A DNA stretch of 16,967 nt from Anaerolineales bacterium UBA6668 (GCA_002455215.1 DKKK01000126.1:5219-22185); one strand, 5' to 3'; positions 7,770-16,298 are shown, counted from the stretch's first letter. Notes: generated by a model not told the origin, from the letters alone. Numbers and translations are program-made.

Positions 7770-7778
7770 CCGACTGCT

Positions 7779-9791
7779 TTGAGCACGATTACCAGAATTT
7801 TCACAGTTATAAAAAAACACAGTTTTACCATCCTTGCCGTGATGGTGATAGTCGGTGGTGTTGGGTTGCGCTTTGCTAGGTTGGGGCAATTCCCCGTAGG
7901 CGTTTATCAAGACGAAGCCTATAACGGCTTAGACGCTGTGCAATGGTTGCGGGAAGGCGCACAGAGTCCCCGACTGGGGAATCTGCCACTCTACTTCACC
8001 GCCAACAATGGGCGTGAGCCACTTCATATTTATGCCGTCACTGCGAGTGTAGCTATTTTTGGCAACACTGCCTTTGCCTTGCGTTTTCCTTCTGCCCTGA
8101 TTAGCGTAATCGGTATTTTTGCGATGTTCGCGTTTGGCTGGGCGTGGCGTGGAAGATGGTTTGGGCTATTATGTGCCGCCGTTTGGGCTTCGACCTTTTG
8201 GTCGGTGGCATTAGCACATATCAGTTTTCGTGCTGGATGGTTTCCGGTCATATTGACGCTCACAGGCGCGGTCAGCCTGTGGGCAGTGCGCACAAACAAG
8301 CAAGGACTGTGGGTGCTATGCGGGGCATTCTTTGGGCTCAGCTTTTACACCTATTCCGCCGCGCAAATGACACCCTTCTTCTTCGTTTTGGGTGTTGCAA
8401 TATCATGGGGCTTGCTCGCTGGTGAACGCCCGTTCAATAAGTATCCCTTTCGTAAGCCAATGATTGGCTGGGTATGCGCCGCATCGGTCGTGCTTTTGCC
8501 CATGCTGTGGTTGGCATTAACCCACCCCGAAACACTGTTTTCGCGGGCGGGTCAAGTCTCCGTCTTTTCTGAAAGTATTCACAAAGGGGATTTGCCTGGC
8601 ACTTTGCTAAAAAATCTGTTCGCTGTGTTAGGGCTTTTCAATATTGCGGGTGACCGCATAGCTCGCCATAATTTGCCCTACCGCCCAGTGTTTGACCTGC
8701 TTTCGGGCATATTTTTCATAATCGGTGTGATGCGCCTTGTTAGGATGGTGCAAGATAGAAAACAACCGCGAACCGAGCGTATCTTGGCGGGCTGGTTGGG
8801 ATGTGCATTGCTGGCATATTTGCCAGCCACCCTTTTTGCCGAAGATGCGCCGCATTTTTTGCGTGGAGTAGGGGTGCTTCCTGCCACGGTTATCTTGTGT
8901 GCCCTTGGCATTCAGTTCGTTTACCAATTACTGGCGTGGCGCGTTTCACCAGCCTATGCCCTGCTCTTACCGATTGGCGTAATAGGGATTATGGCTGGTT
9001 CAACGACTTATGATTATTTCGTGCGCTATCCAAAACACCCCGACACCGATATTTTCTTTCAGCGTGTGCCCACCGAACTGGCGCAACAAGCATTGCAGGC
9101 TTCGAAACAACAGCCGGTTATGCTAGACCGGCGCTTTTGGGATAGCTTTGCCACAGTGCGCTACTTGCTGGCGAATCAGCCAAACATCCAAGTATATACA
9201 GGTACGCCGAATTTCCCTGCTATGCAAGCACATTCAGCCGACTGGCGCATTTTTGCTTGGCAATATGAAGACCTGCTCAGCCTATACCATCAGATTCCTG
9301 TGGGGTGGGTGCTTTCTGCACAACCCAGCACTTTGTATCGCGGCGATTTTCCGGAAACCCCTTACCCATTGTACTTACAAATCACGGCATATCCTCCCCA
9401 AGGGCATGCACCCGTATTTGCGATTTGGCAAGATACCTTTGCCTTGTCCGCGCCAGTGGTAACGCGTACCCAAACTGGACTTCAAATTTCCTTGCAATGG
9501 CAATGTTTGCAACCGCCACCCGCCGAACCACTTTCCTACTTTCTACATTTGCTAGATGCGCAAGGCAATTTGCTAGCGCAACAAGACGGTGTACCATTAA
9601 ATAGCACCTATCCTTTCCAATATTGGCGCGAAGGTGAAAAAATTAATCAAATACACACCTTTTCGGGTCTATCCAATGCTGTAACAATGCGAATTGGATT
9701 GTATAATTCAACCTCGCTAGAACGAGTGTCGGTTATCCAAATGCAAACACCAACAGTCGTTTCTGACCAAGCGCTGTATGTACTTCCATAA
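7779..9791 (+). CDS. GT-C fold glycosyltransferase, PMT/GT39-like, with C-terminal beta domain
   Basis: This 670-residue polytopic protein is probably a polyprenyl-phosphate-sugar dependent glycosyltransferase. A basic N-terminus precedes helix 1 (about 16-32). The first-loop acidic motif is VYQDEAYNG (D45, E46), the catalytic region of this fold. A second conserved stretch is HISFRAGWFP (about 146-155). Hydrophobic segments continue to about residue 405, followed by an extracellular soluble part. Residues about 567-650 form a beta module (SYFLHLLDAQGNLLAQQDGV) homologous to the end of the PTPS-related protein at 11801-15172. An in-frame TGA six codons upstream forces a start at TTG 7779 or later. 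GTG 7839 or ATG 7842 would cut into helix 1 and remove its basic flank, so TTG is preferred. A strong AGGAG (7756-7760) is 18 bases away, too far to be a normal ribosome site. It is the first gene of the rightward unit. Substrates are unknown. Confidence 0.85.
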   Translation: MSTITRIFTVIKKHSFTILAVMVIVGGVGLRFARLGQFPVGVYQDEAYNGLDAVQWLREGAQSPRLGNLPLYFTANNGREPLHIYAVTASVAIFGNTAFALRFPSALISVIGIFAMFAFGWAWRGRWFGLLCAAVWASTFWSVALAHISFRAGWFPVILTLTGAVSLWAVRTNKQGLWVLCGAFFGLSFYTYSAAQMTPFFFVLGVAISWGLLAGERPFNKYPFRKPMIGWVCAASVVLLPMLWLALTHPETLFSRAGQVSVFSESIHKGDLPGTLLKNLFAVLGLFNIAGDRIARHNLPYRPVFDLLSGIFFIIGVMRLVRMVQDRKQPRTERILAGWLGCALLAYLPATLFAEDAPHFLRGVGVLPATVILCALGIQFVYQLLAWRVSPAYALLLPIGVIGIMAGSTTYDYFVRYPKHPDTDIFFQRVPTELAQQALQASKQQPVMLDRRFWDSFATVRYLLANQPNIQVYTGTPNFPAMQAHSADWRIFAWQYEDLLSLYHQIPVGWVLSAQPSTLYRGDFPETPYPLYLQITAYPPQGHAPVFAIWQDTFALSAPVVTRTQTGLQISLQWQCLQPPPAEPLSYFLHLLDAQGNLLAQQDGVPLNSTYPFQYWREGEKINQIHTFSGLSNAVTMRIGLYNSTSLERVSVIQMQTPTVVSDQALYVLP

Positions 9792-10119
9792 AACATACCC
9801 GGCACGCATAAAAACTGTGCAAAAGGAAAAGCGCAACTCCGAACCCGCCGAGTCGGGTGAGATTGTTCCATTCTGGTAAAAATCGGGTAAAATCGGTTTG
9901 GCTAAATGGTAACCTATCTCGCAAGATTGAATGGTTCATTTACAGGTGACTGATTGACCCATGCAGGAATTTTTGAGCAAGGAGATCCTTGCAAGTGCCT
10001 GCTTGTTAATGAGTGACACTTGACCCAGTGATGAACAATGGCTACTTAACCCAAAGCACAAAAGTTTTGTCTGTGTCAAGAAATCTAATTCTCAAATTTA
10101 GGAGAAATTTGACAAAAAT
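9792..10119. other. Intergenic region between the glycosyltransferase and the anchored LysM gene
   Basis: These 328 bases hold no credible gene. A weak hairpin (ACCCG and CGGGT around 9843-9858) lacks a T tract and is a poor terminator. The right half contains a 16-base palindrome (9977-9992) between two imperfect direct repeats. An AGGAG at 10100-10104 lies about 15 bases before the ATG at 10120, an unusually long spacing. TTGACC at 10020-10025 could be a -35 box, but no good -10 follows. Confidence 0.5.
9946..10027. repeat. Direct repeat pair flanking a palindrome, possible regulator site
   Basis: GTGACTGATTGACCCA (9946-9961) and GTGACACTTGACCCA (10013-10027) form an imperfect direct repeat whose starts are 67 bases apart. 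Between them lies a perfect inverted repeat, GCAAGGA-GA-TCCTTGC (9977-9992), with 7-bp arms. The arrangement is compatible with a transcription-factor site upstream of the anchored LysM gene. No regulator is encoded in the window. Confidence 0.35.
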
Positions 10120-11817
10120 ATGAAGCGTTTACTAAATTTATCGTTGCTCAGTAGTTTTTTGTTGGCGTTGGTATTGGTGCCACTTTACCAAACAAAAGCT
10201 GAGCCAGCGCTCCAATCCGGCAACTTGCTGAAAAACCCCGGTTTTGAAGGACAGCCCTACTTCAAAGATGGCATTCCCCAGTTGGAAATTCCAGGGGATT
10301 GGGAGTTCTGGTTTAAAAATGGGGGTAAGGACATTGCCGAACAAAGCACCCCGTGGGGACGCCCTGAAGTGAATGTGCGTACTCGTGCCAACTTGGGTGC
10401 TACGGACTCTGCCTTGTTTATTCGAGACGGTGATAAAACGCTCAAGGTCTTTTTATCTTGGCAATCAATCTGGTGGGGTTTAAAGCAAACCGTAGCCGTC
10501 ACGCCCGGCACCAAGTACCGCTTTAATGTGCCAGTGTATCCTGATTTGGTTACCACTTACTCTCCCCAAAAAACCTATGCCGATGTCAATTCTGGCTCCA
10601 ATGAAATGCGCTTGATTGTGCGTGCCAATGGCGCAAATATTGCCGATAGTGGTTATGTTGCTCGCAACTCCGGCGCTTTTACAGACCTTGCTATCGAATT
10701 TACCGCAACCACTAATCAGGTGGAAGTAGAATTTGAAGCACGCGCCAAGTATGGCTTGGTAAATAATGGTTGGTGGATTGATGGCGTAAGCTTAATCGCG
10801 GTGGGTGCTGGCACAGTTCCCACCACTGCCCCCGGCGCAACTACCGCGCCCGGCAAACCTGCCCCAACCCAAGCTCCGGTTGTGGTTCCCCCTACCCAGC
10901 GTCCAGCCCCAACTGCCTTCACTTTGCCCACACCAGCCGCAGATGGCATCATGTATTACACGGTGCAAGAAGGGGATTCATTGATTCGCATTGCTACCAT
11001 CGCTTGTGGTGAAACGCTTATTTGTTTGGAAAAACTGAAAGCCGCTAATAAGCTTACTTCCAACGTGATTTATTTGGGGCAAACTTTGATTGTTGGACCT
11101 TTTGGCGCAGATGGTTCTATCGTGCCGGGTGCGCCGGGCGCTACGCCAACTCAGCAGGGCGTTTCTGAGCCGGCAACCAACACCCCGGGCGCAGAAGCAA
11201 CTGCCGGTCAGCCACCTACCACTGACCCCAATGCAGTGCCCACTACTGACCCCAATGCTCAGCCGACAGCAGAGCCACCCACAGCCACACCTGAACCGAC
11301 TCAAATTCCGCCCACTGTTGCGCCAACCCAAGCTTTGGCTGGCACTGGCGAAATTTGTGTGACCTTCTTTGAAGATCTAAATGGCAATGGTCTGCAAGAA
11401 GATTCCGAGCTACCCCAAACCGATGCCGTTGTTTCCTTGTTGGATTTTGCCAGCGGCGCCCAAATTAGTTCCTACACCACCAACGGCGTGACAGAGCCCT
11501 ATTGTTTTAGCGATTTGGCTTTAGGTACTTATCGCGTGGTGATAACAACACCGGCGGGCTATACCCCAACCACTGGCTTAGACTTGGAAGTGCCCATTTC
11601 GGCAGGTGGTAGCGCTAGCCTGAAGTTTGGTGGGCAAAAAACCGGCGACACAGCAACTCCGGAACCCACTGACAATAGCGGTTCAAATCGTACACGCCTA
11701 ATAACGGCGCTACTCGGCGCATTTGGCGTTATCTTCTTGCTCTTGGCGATTGGCGTGGCGGTCTACCTGATTATTGCTCAACGCCGCCGTGCCCAGGACG
11801 ATGAAGACGAAGAGTAA
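10120..11817 (+). CDS. Membrane-anchored LysM surface protein with ligand-binding-like and SdrD-B-like domains
   Basis: The protein has 565 residues. The signal peptide covers residues 1-27 (MKRLLN start, cleavage near TKA|EP). Residues about 32-230 form a beta-rich domain starting NLLKNPGFEGQ and ending NNGWWIDGVSLIAV, homologous to that of the LysM protein at 6292-7545. A Pro/Thr linker precedes one LysM (about 279-326, YYTVQEGDSLIRIA) that carries two cysteines (CGETLIC). A second long linker contains a tandem TTDPNAVP/TTDPNAQP. Residues about 410-505 form a surface-protein B-type repeat domain (ICVTFFEDLNGNGLQEDSE, a likely Ca site). One helix (about 527-552) is followed by RRR and an acidic cytoplasmic tail, QDDEDEE. 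It is therefore a type I anchored surface protein that could tie glycan to the membrane. It overlaps the next gene by 17 bases, which implies co-expression. The exact ligand is unknown. Confidence 0.9.
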   Translation: MKRLLNLSLLSSFLLALVLVPLYQTKAEPALQSGNLLKNPGFEGQPYFKDGIPQLEIPGDWEFWFKNGGKDIAEQSTPWGRPEVNVRTRANLGATDSALFIRDGDKTLKVFLSWQSIWWGLKQTVAVTPGTKYRFNVPVYPDLVTTYSPQKTYADVNSGSNEMRLIVRANGANIADSGYVARNSGAFTDLAIEFTATTNQVEVEFEARAKYGLVNNGWWIDGVSLIAVGAGTVPTTAPGATTAPGKPAPTQAPVVVPPTQRPAPTAFTLPTPAADGIMYYTVQEGDSLIRIATIACGETLICLEKLKAANKLTSNVIYLGQTLIVGPFGADGSIVPGAPGATPTQQGVSEPATNTPGAEATAGQPPTTDPNAVPTTDPNAQPTAEPPTATPEPTQIPPTVAPTQALAGTGEICVTFFEDLNGNGLQEDSELPQTDAVVSLLDFASGAQISSYTTNGVTEPYCFSDLALGTYRVVITTPAGYTPTTGLDLEVPISAGGSASLKFGGQKTGDTATPEPTDNSGSNRTRLITALLGAFGVIFLLLAIGVAVYLIIAQRRRAQDDEDEE

Positions 11818-14800
11818 GAACTATTCTAGCTACCTACATTGGTGCATCGTCATTTTGGCAGGGGCAACGGCAACGTTGCCCCTGTTTTTACAGAGTGGCT
11901 TTTTAAATACGCGTGCAGGTGGCGATAGCCCGTTTTTGTTGATTCGCCTGCATGAACTGGCACAAGGTCTTGTGGATGGGCAATTTCCGGTGCGCTGGAT
12001 GGGTTCAGCCGCCTATGGGTTGGGGTATCCTTTTTTTCATTATTATGCCGCTCTGCCTTTTTATTTGGCGGCTGTTATCAAGCGATTGGGGGCGAGCTAT
12101 GTGCTTGCGCTCAAGCTAACACAACTCTTTGGGGCGGTGCTGGCGGCAGGGGCAATGGCAGGTTGGGTCACTGCTGTCACTGGCAATCGTACTCAAGCCC
12201 GCCTTGCGGCACTTGCCTACAGCCTTGCGCCTTTTCATCTCGTGAATCTCTATGTGCGTGGCGATTCGCTGGGCGAGTTCTGGGCAATGGCGTTCTACCC
12301 GCTATGTTTATGGGCAGTTACTGGCTTGATACGGGCTTTACGAAACGGGCAGACGCTGTGGCAGGCGCGTTTGTGGTGGGGAGCAGTGGGCTTGAGCTAT
12401 GGTGGTTTAACCTTTTGCCACAACATTTCTGCGCTCAATTTTAGCCCATTTCTTGGCTTTTATGCTTTGTTGTGCATGTTCCTGCCGCTGCGTTCAGCAA
12501 GCGGGCAAACCTTACCCCCACCGAAAACTCGCTTGCAAGTTCAAACTGCTTTGGCTTTTGCCACCGCCATTGGGCTTGGTTTGGCATTGTCAGCCTTCTT
12601 TTGGCTACCCGCCTTGCGCGAGAAAGAGCAAACGCAACTAGACGTCACCACACAGGGCTATTTGCATTACAGCAGTCATTTTCGCACGACAGACCTAGTG
12701 CAAAGCCACTTGCCTTTTGAATATGACCCGGCTGTGGAAACGCCCTTTGCTATGGGGTTGGTGCAAGCTTCGACCCTTGCGCTGGGCGTTCTCCTTTGGG
12801 GCTGGCAAGCCATTCGCCAACGTCAGTTTGCCTTCTTCGCCTTTGTCTTGCTTGCTTTTGCCTTTGCCACCCTTATGATTACGCCCTATTCAGCTTGGCT
12901 GTGGGAACATCTGCCCTTGGTCAGTTACAGCCAATTCCCGTGGCGCTTTCTGTCTATTCAGGCGGTGTGGGGGGCAATGTTGGTGGGGGGCTGGGCAAAT
13001 TTGCCGTGGCCATCCGTGCGCCCACTAACACTTTTGATGCTGGTGGTGGTTATCATCGCGGCGGCATTTACTCGTTTGCGTCCGGATTTTATCCCGCTTA
13101 CAGATAATGCAGTGACCGCCCAAGCCATCCAGCAGTATGAGCATTTTACCGGCAATATCGGCACTACCATTCGTGGAGAGTACTTGCCTAGTAGTGCCAA
13201 CCCGCGTCCGTACACTGCGCCTGCCCTATTCCCAAGCACTCCCCACCTGCGTCAAGCCATGCCCTTGCGCGGGCAAGTCTCCCTTTCACAGCGAGAATTT
13301 GCCACCAGTCGCCAGCAGGTTTGGCGGATTTCTGCGCAAGTGGAGAGTGACATTGCCATTCCGCTTAACGAATGGGCAGGGTGGCAAGCGCGGCTGGATG
13401 GACAAGTCATTCCAGTGCAGGCACTCCCACATTTGGGCTGGGTGCAAGTGACCGTACCCGCTGGCGAGCATCGTTTACAATTGGAATTAGTGCCTAGCCC
13501 GTTGCATCGCTTTGCAGAGATGCTCTCGCTCTTGGCTTGGCTAGGCGTGTGTGGGATTTTCTGGGCTGTGGATTTGAAAAAGGCGGGAAAATGGCTGGTT
13601 GGGGGTGTGGCGCTCCTGCTAGTGTGTGTGGTGCTTGGGCGAATAGTTGCCCCAACTGCACGTATGGGCGTGCAAACGATGGATTTTTCGCAATTGGGTT
13701 GGGCGCACACTGCCCCCGTTCCCTTTCAAGATGGTTCGGTCTTGCTGGGCGCACAAGTGCCAGTCACTGCCCAAGTTGGCGAACAGGTGCAGATTCAACT
13801 CACTTGGCAAGGTGCGCCACCTCCCTATACACTCAGCTTGGAAAGTGCGGCAGGCAACACGCTGGAATTGACACTGCCCTACTGGCAAGCGCAAGCCGAT
13901 TCCTTTCAATTACCCACCGACCTAGCCAGCGGGCTGTATTACCCGGTTTTGCGCACGCCCAACAATTCTGCGTTGACTTCCGGCGGACAAACGCGCAATG
14001 TTTTATACCTATCCCCCATTGTGGTGGGCGGTTTGCAGGATTATCCCACTCAATTTTCTGCCGCGCTTCAGCCACTGGCAGGGTTTTCTGCCTGTCGGAC
14101 TCAGCCTGACCGCTTGCTGGTGCGCCCGCTGTGGAATCCCACGCTTTTCACCCAACGCCTACAAATGGCAGTACGCTTGTTGACGTTGGATGGCACAGAA
14201 ATTGCCGCATTGGACACGCCGGCTGGCTTGGGTAACCTGCCCACCGAGCTATGGGCTACACAAACTCAGCCGTTTGCCACCCCAATCATCCTTAATATTC
14301 CCCCTGACTTACGCAGTGGCGTGTATCTTATGCGCTTGGCATTGTACGCCGACCCGACTGCCGCGCCACTGTTTAGTCACAGCCAGCGTGTCACGTTAGC
14401 CCAAGCCGCAACCCTGACCACAGCCGAAATTGCCCCTACTTTCGCCGCTGGCTCTACTGTGCCTTATCGTTTGGTGGTAACCGCGCCGGTACACACTGTG
14501 TCGAATATAGATGAGATGAATTTGCCGGCTGTTCGTTATTTTTGGCGGATGGAAGGGGCACAGACGGTGCAGTGGGCGGCTGAAAGTGGCTGGCACTGCT
14601 GGCAGGCGAGTTCAGATTGGCAAGAGACCGGCGAGTTGACTGTGCCCAGCGATACACCAGCCGGGAGTTATGCGCTCTCTCGTGTGCATGTTCTGCCCAA
14701 CGGTCACGAGCAAGCCATCTCATTGGGGCAGGTGACGGTCACCACCTACCAGCCACCCCAATTCCCACCCATGCAAGTGGAGACTACCGCCGAGTTTGGA

Positions 14801-15172
14801 GCGTTGCGCTTGGGAGGCTATGACTCCCGCCAAAGTGAGAATGCACTAGCCCTAACCTTTTATTGGCAGGCGCAGATGCCCCTAAGCGGTGACTATCACT
14901 ACTTTGTGCATCTGGTAGATACCGCCCAACAGCAAATTGTGGCGCAGGTGGATGGCGTTCCCCAACAGGGCACACTGCCCACCTGGCAATGGCAGGCTGG
15001 ACAAATTGTGGTGGAATCTGTTACACTTGATCTGCAAAATGTCCCGGCTGGCGAGTATCAAATTACCGTTGGTTGGTATGACCCGCAAACTGGCGAGCGC
15101 CTACCAATAACTGCCCCACGAGAATACACCCTCAGCGAAAACCGCTATTTACTCCAATCTATCACGCGATAA
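11801..15172 (+). CDS. PTPS-related giant membrane protein (6-pyruvoyl-tetrahydropterin synthase related domain), glycosyltransferase-like
   Basis: The protein has 1,123 residues. The ATG at 11801 follows an AGGA (11795-11798) and lies inside the end of the LysM gene. A TTG at 11774 is a weaker alternative. The N-terminal part has about ten hydrophobic segments. It carries the family hallmark GLGYPFFHYYAALPFYLAA (73-91), preceded by an acidic loop, RAGGDSPFLLIRLHELAQG (D42). Despite its name, the family (PF10131) is a membrane family resembling GT-C glycosyltransferases and has no known pterin chemistry. A soluble segment (about 430-570) is followed by two further helices (about 570-625). Residues about 640-1123 form a run of roughly four beta-sandwich modules, the last of which (about 1015-1115, YFVHLVDTAQQQIVAQVDGV) matches the end of the glycosyltransferase at 7779-9791. 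Substrate and reaction are unknown. Membership of the same operon as the LysM and GT-C genes points to surface glycan assembly. Confidence 0.85.
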   Translation: MKTKSKNYSSYLHWCIVILAGATATLPLFLQSGFLNTRAGGDSPFLLIRLHELAQGLVDGQFPVRWMGSAAYGLGYPFFHYYAALPFYLAAVIKRLGASYVLALKLTQLFGAVLAAGAMAGWVTAVTGNRTQARLAALAYSLAPFHLVNLYVRGDSLGEFWAMAFYPLCLWAVTGLIRALRNGQTLWQARLWWGAVGLSYGGLTFCHNISALNFSPFLGFYALLCMFLPLRSASGQTLPPPKTRLQVQTALAFATAIGLGLALSAFFWLPALREKEQTQLDVTTQGYLHYSSHFRTTDLVQSHLPFEYDPAVETPFAMGLVQASTLALGVLLWGWQAIRQRQFAFFAFVLLAFAFATLMITPYSAWLWEHLPLVSYSQFPWRFLSIQAVWGAMLVGGWANLPWPSVRPLTLLMLVVVIIAAAFTRLRPDFIPLTDNAVTAQAIQQYEHFTGNIGTTIRGEYLPSSANPRPYTAPALFPSTPHLRQAMPLRGQVSLSQREFATSRQQVWRISAQVESDIAIPLNEWAGWQARLDGQVIPVQALPHLGWVQVTVPAGEHRLQLELVPSPLHRFAEMLSLLAWLGVCGIFWAVDLKKAGKWLVGGVALLLVCVVLGRIVAPTARMGVQTMDFSQLGWAHTAPVPFQDGSVLLGAQVPVTAQVGEQVQIQLTWQGAPPPYTLSLESAAGNTLELTLPYWQAQADSFQLPTDLASGLYYPVLRTPNNSALTSGGQTRNVLYLSPIVVGGLQDYPTQFSAALQPLAGFSACRTQPDRLLVRPLWNPTLFTQRLQMAVRLLTLDGTEIAALDTPAGLGNLPTELWATQTQPFATPIILNIPPDLRSGVYLMRLALYADPTAAPLFSHSQRVTLAQAATLTTAEIAPTFAAGSTVPYRLVVTAPVHTVSNIDEMNLPAVRYFWRMEGAQTVQWAAESGWHCWQASSDWQETGELTVPSDTPAGSYALSRVHVLPNGHEQAISLGQVTVTTYQPPQFPPMQVETTAEFGALRLGGYDSRQSENALALTFYWQAQMPLSGDYHYFVHLVDTAQQQIVAQVDGVPQQGTLPTWQWQAGQIVVESVTLDLQNVPAGEYQITVGWYDPQTGERLPITAPREYTLSENRYLLQSITR

Positions 15173-15173
15173 T

Positions 15174-16298
15174 ATGCCCAAAAACAACAAAAAGTCACAA
15201 ACCAGCTCGATTAGCACGCCATCTAAAGAAAAACTGGAAAAACTCAGTGCCGAAATTTCACGCTTACAAGACCAATTGAGAAGATTGGAGATTCCGTACG
15301 AGAGTGACATCGCAACGATTTGCGATGAAACGTTTGATTGGCAGGCAGAACCGGAATTTGCGTCGCTTTTTTCAGATTTCTCATTTCCAATTTACAATTA
15401 TTTGATTATTGAATATTTCTCCGCAGAAGCGGAGGAAAAAATGAGTAAAAAAGATTTGGGCATGCAACTCATGGACAAAGCGAGTACATTCTTGGCAAGT
15501 GAGATGACAAACCAGCAAAAAGAAGCTGTAATGCAAGCGTTGAAGCAGTTTAAGCTACGCAAATTCCGCGACAAGGAATTAGTGACTTATCTGTACTGCA
15601 TACAGGTCGAATACTTTTTGCTCAGAAATTTATCAAACTCCAATGCTTGGAAATACTTTTGGGTATTGACCGTAGTGGTTTTGAACAATTTGAACATCAT
15701 GCTTGGTGTGCATGACAGACTGTTGCAATCACTGCACGCTACCAATCTTGAGCAGGCAAATCTAACGTTCATAGATGTTTTTCGCCCGCAGAATTTTCAA
15801 CGCCCCGAAGTGCAGGCTTATTTAGCAACTGTACCGCGTGGTTGGGATGTGGTTTGGGCATTTGAAGTATCCTTTATGCAACAAGCCATACGCCACCTGG
15901 TAGCGGAACAAATCGTACTGCCAAGTGGTTTTTTTGATCATGATGAAGTACTGGATACAGCCATCAGCAATCATATGCCCAATTGGAGTAGGACTAGCCA
16001 ATTAATCGGAGCAGGCAAGAATACAGATGCGCAGGTTGCCAGCCAATATTTGCAACAATTAGAGAGTTACCTTGTTGAAGATGACCGTGTGGAGCAATCG
16101 AAAATCAGCCGCGCTTTTGCCTTGTTCCTGTGGTTGGGCTTACGCCGAGAATTGCCTGTCAAAACCGAAAAGATGTATGAGAGCATTGTCAGCGGACTCA
16201 AAATGATTGACATTTTGACCATCCTGGCAAGATTTCGCGCACGGAACCCATTGGCACAAACGCCAGATACGCCGCTATCATCACCGGAAAACCAATAG
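15174..16298 (+). CDS. Unknown protein, helical, with N-terminal coiled coil
   Basis: I do not recognise this 374-residue protein. It has no signal peptide, so it is probably cytoplasmic. The first 17 residues are polar and disordered-looking (KNNKKSQTSSISTPS). Residues about 18-40 form a coiled coil (KEKLEKLSAEISRLQDQLRRL). The remainder appears alpha-helical, with one hydrophobic stretch around 158-178 (WVLTVVVLNNLNIML) that looks amphipathic rather than a clear membrane span. The C-terminal tail is Pro/Ser-rich (PLAQTPDTPLSSPENQ). The ATG follows the previous stop by a single base (TAATATG) with no clear Shine-Dalgarno, so translation is likely coupled to the PTPS-related gene. It is the last gene of the rightward unit. 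Base use is more AT-rich than in the preceding gene. No catalytic motif was found. Confidence 0.8.
   Translation: MPKNNKKSQTSSISTPSKEKLEKLSAEISRLQDQLRRLEIPYESDIATICDETFDWQAEPEFASLFSDFSFPIYNYLIIEYFSAEAEEKMSKKDLGMQLMDKASTFLASEMTNQQKEAVMQALKQFKLRKFRDKELVTYLYCIQVEYFLLRNLSNSNAWKYFWVLTVVVLNNLNIMLGVHDRLLQSLHATNLEQANLTFIDVFRPQNFQRPEVQAYLATVPRGWDVVWAFEVSFMQQAIRHLVAEQIVLPSGFFDHDEVLDTAISNHMPNWSRTSQLIGAGKNTDAQVASQYLQQLESYLVEDDRVEQSKISRAFALFLWLGLRRELPVKTEKMYESIVSGLKMIDILTILARFRARNPLAQTPDTPLSSPENQ

Noticed and set aside
9843..9858. Hairpin after the second glycosyltransferase as a terminator
   Set aside because: It has only a 5-bp stem and no T tract.
11221..11258. 24-base tandem repeat
   Set aside because: Two copies only, in frame, encoding TTDPNA in a Pro/Thr linker. 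This is ordinary linker expansion.
10716..11331. Minus-strand open frames opposite the LysM linker regions
   Set aside because: The repetitive Pro/Thr/Ala linker codons give Gly/Val/Trp-rich antisense frames. This is a composition effect.
13537..14109. 190-codon plus-strand open frame inside the PTPS-related gene
   Set aside because: It is an out-of-frame shadow with Cys/Arg-rich residues and no start signal.
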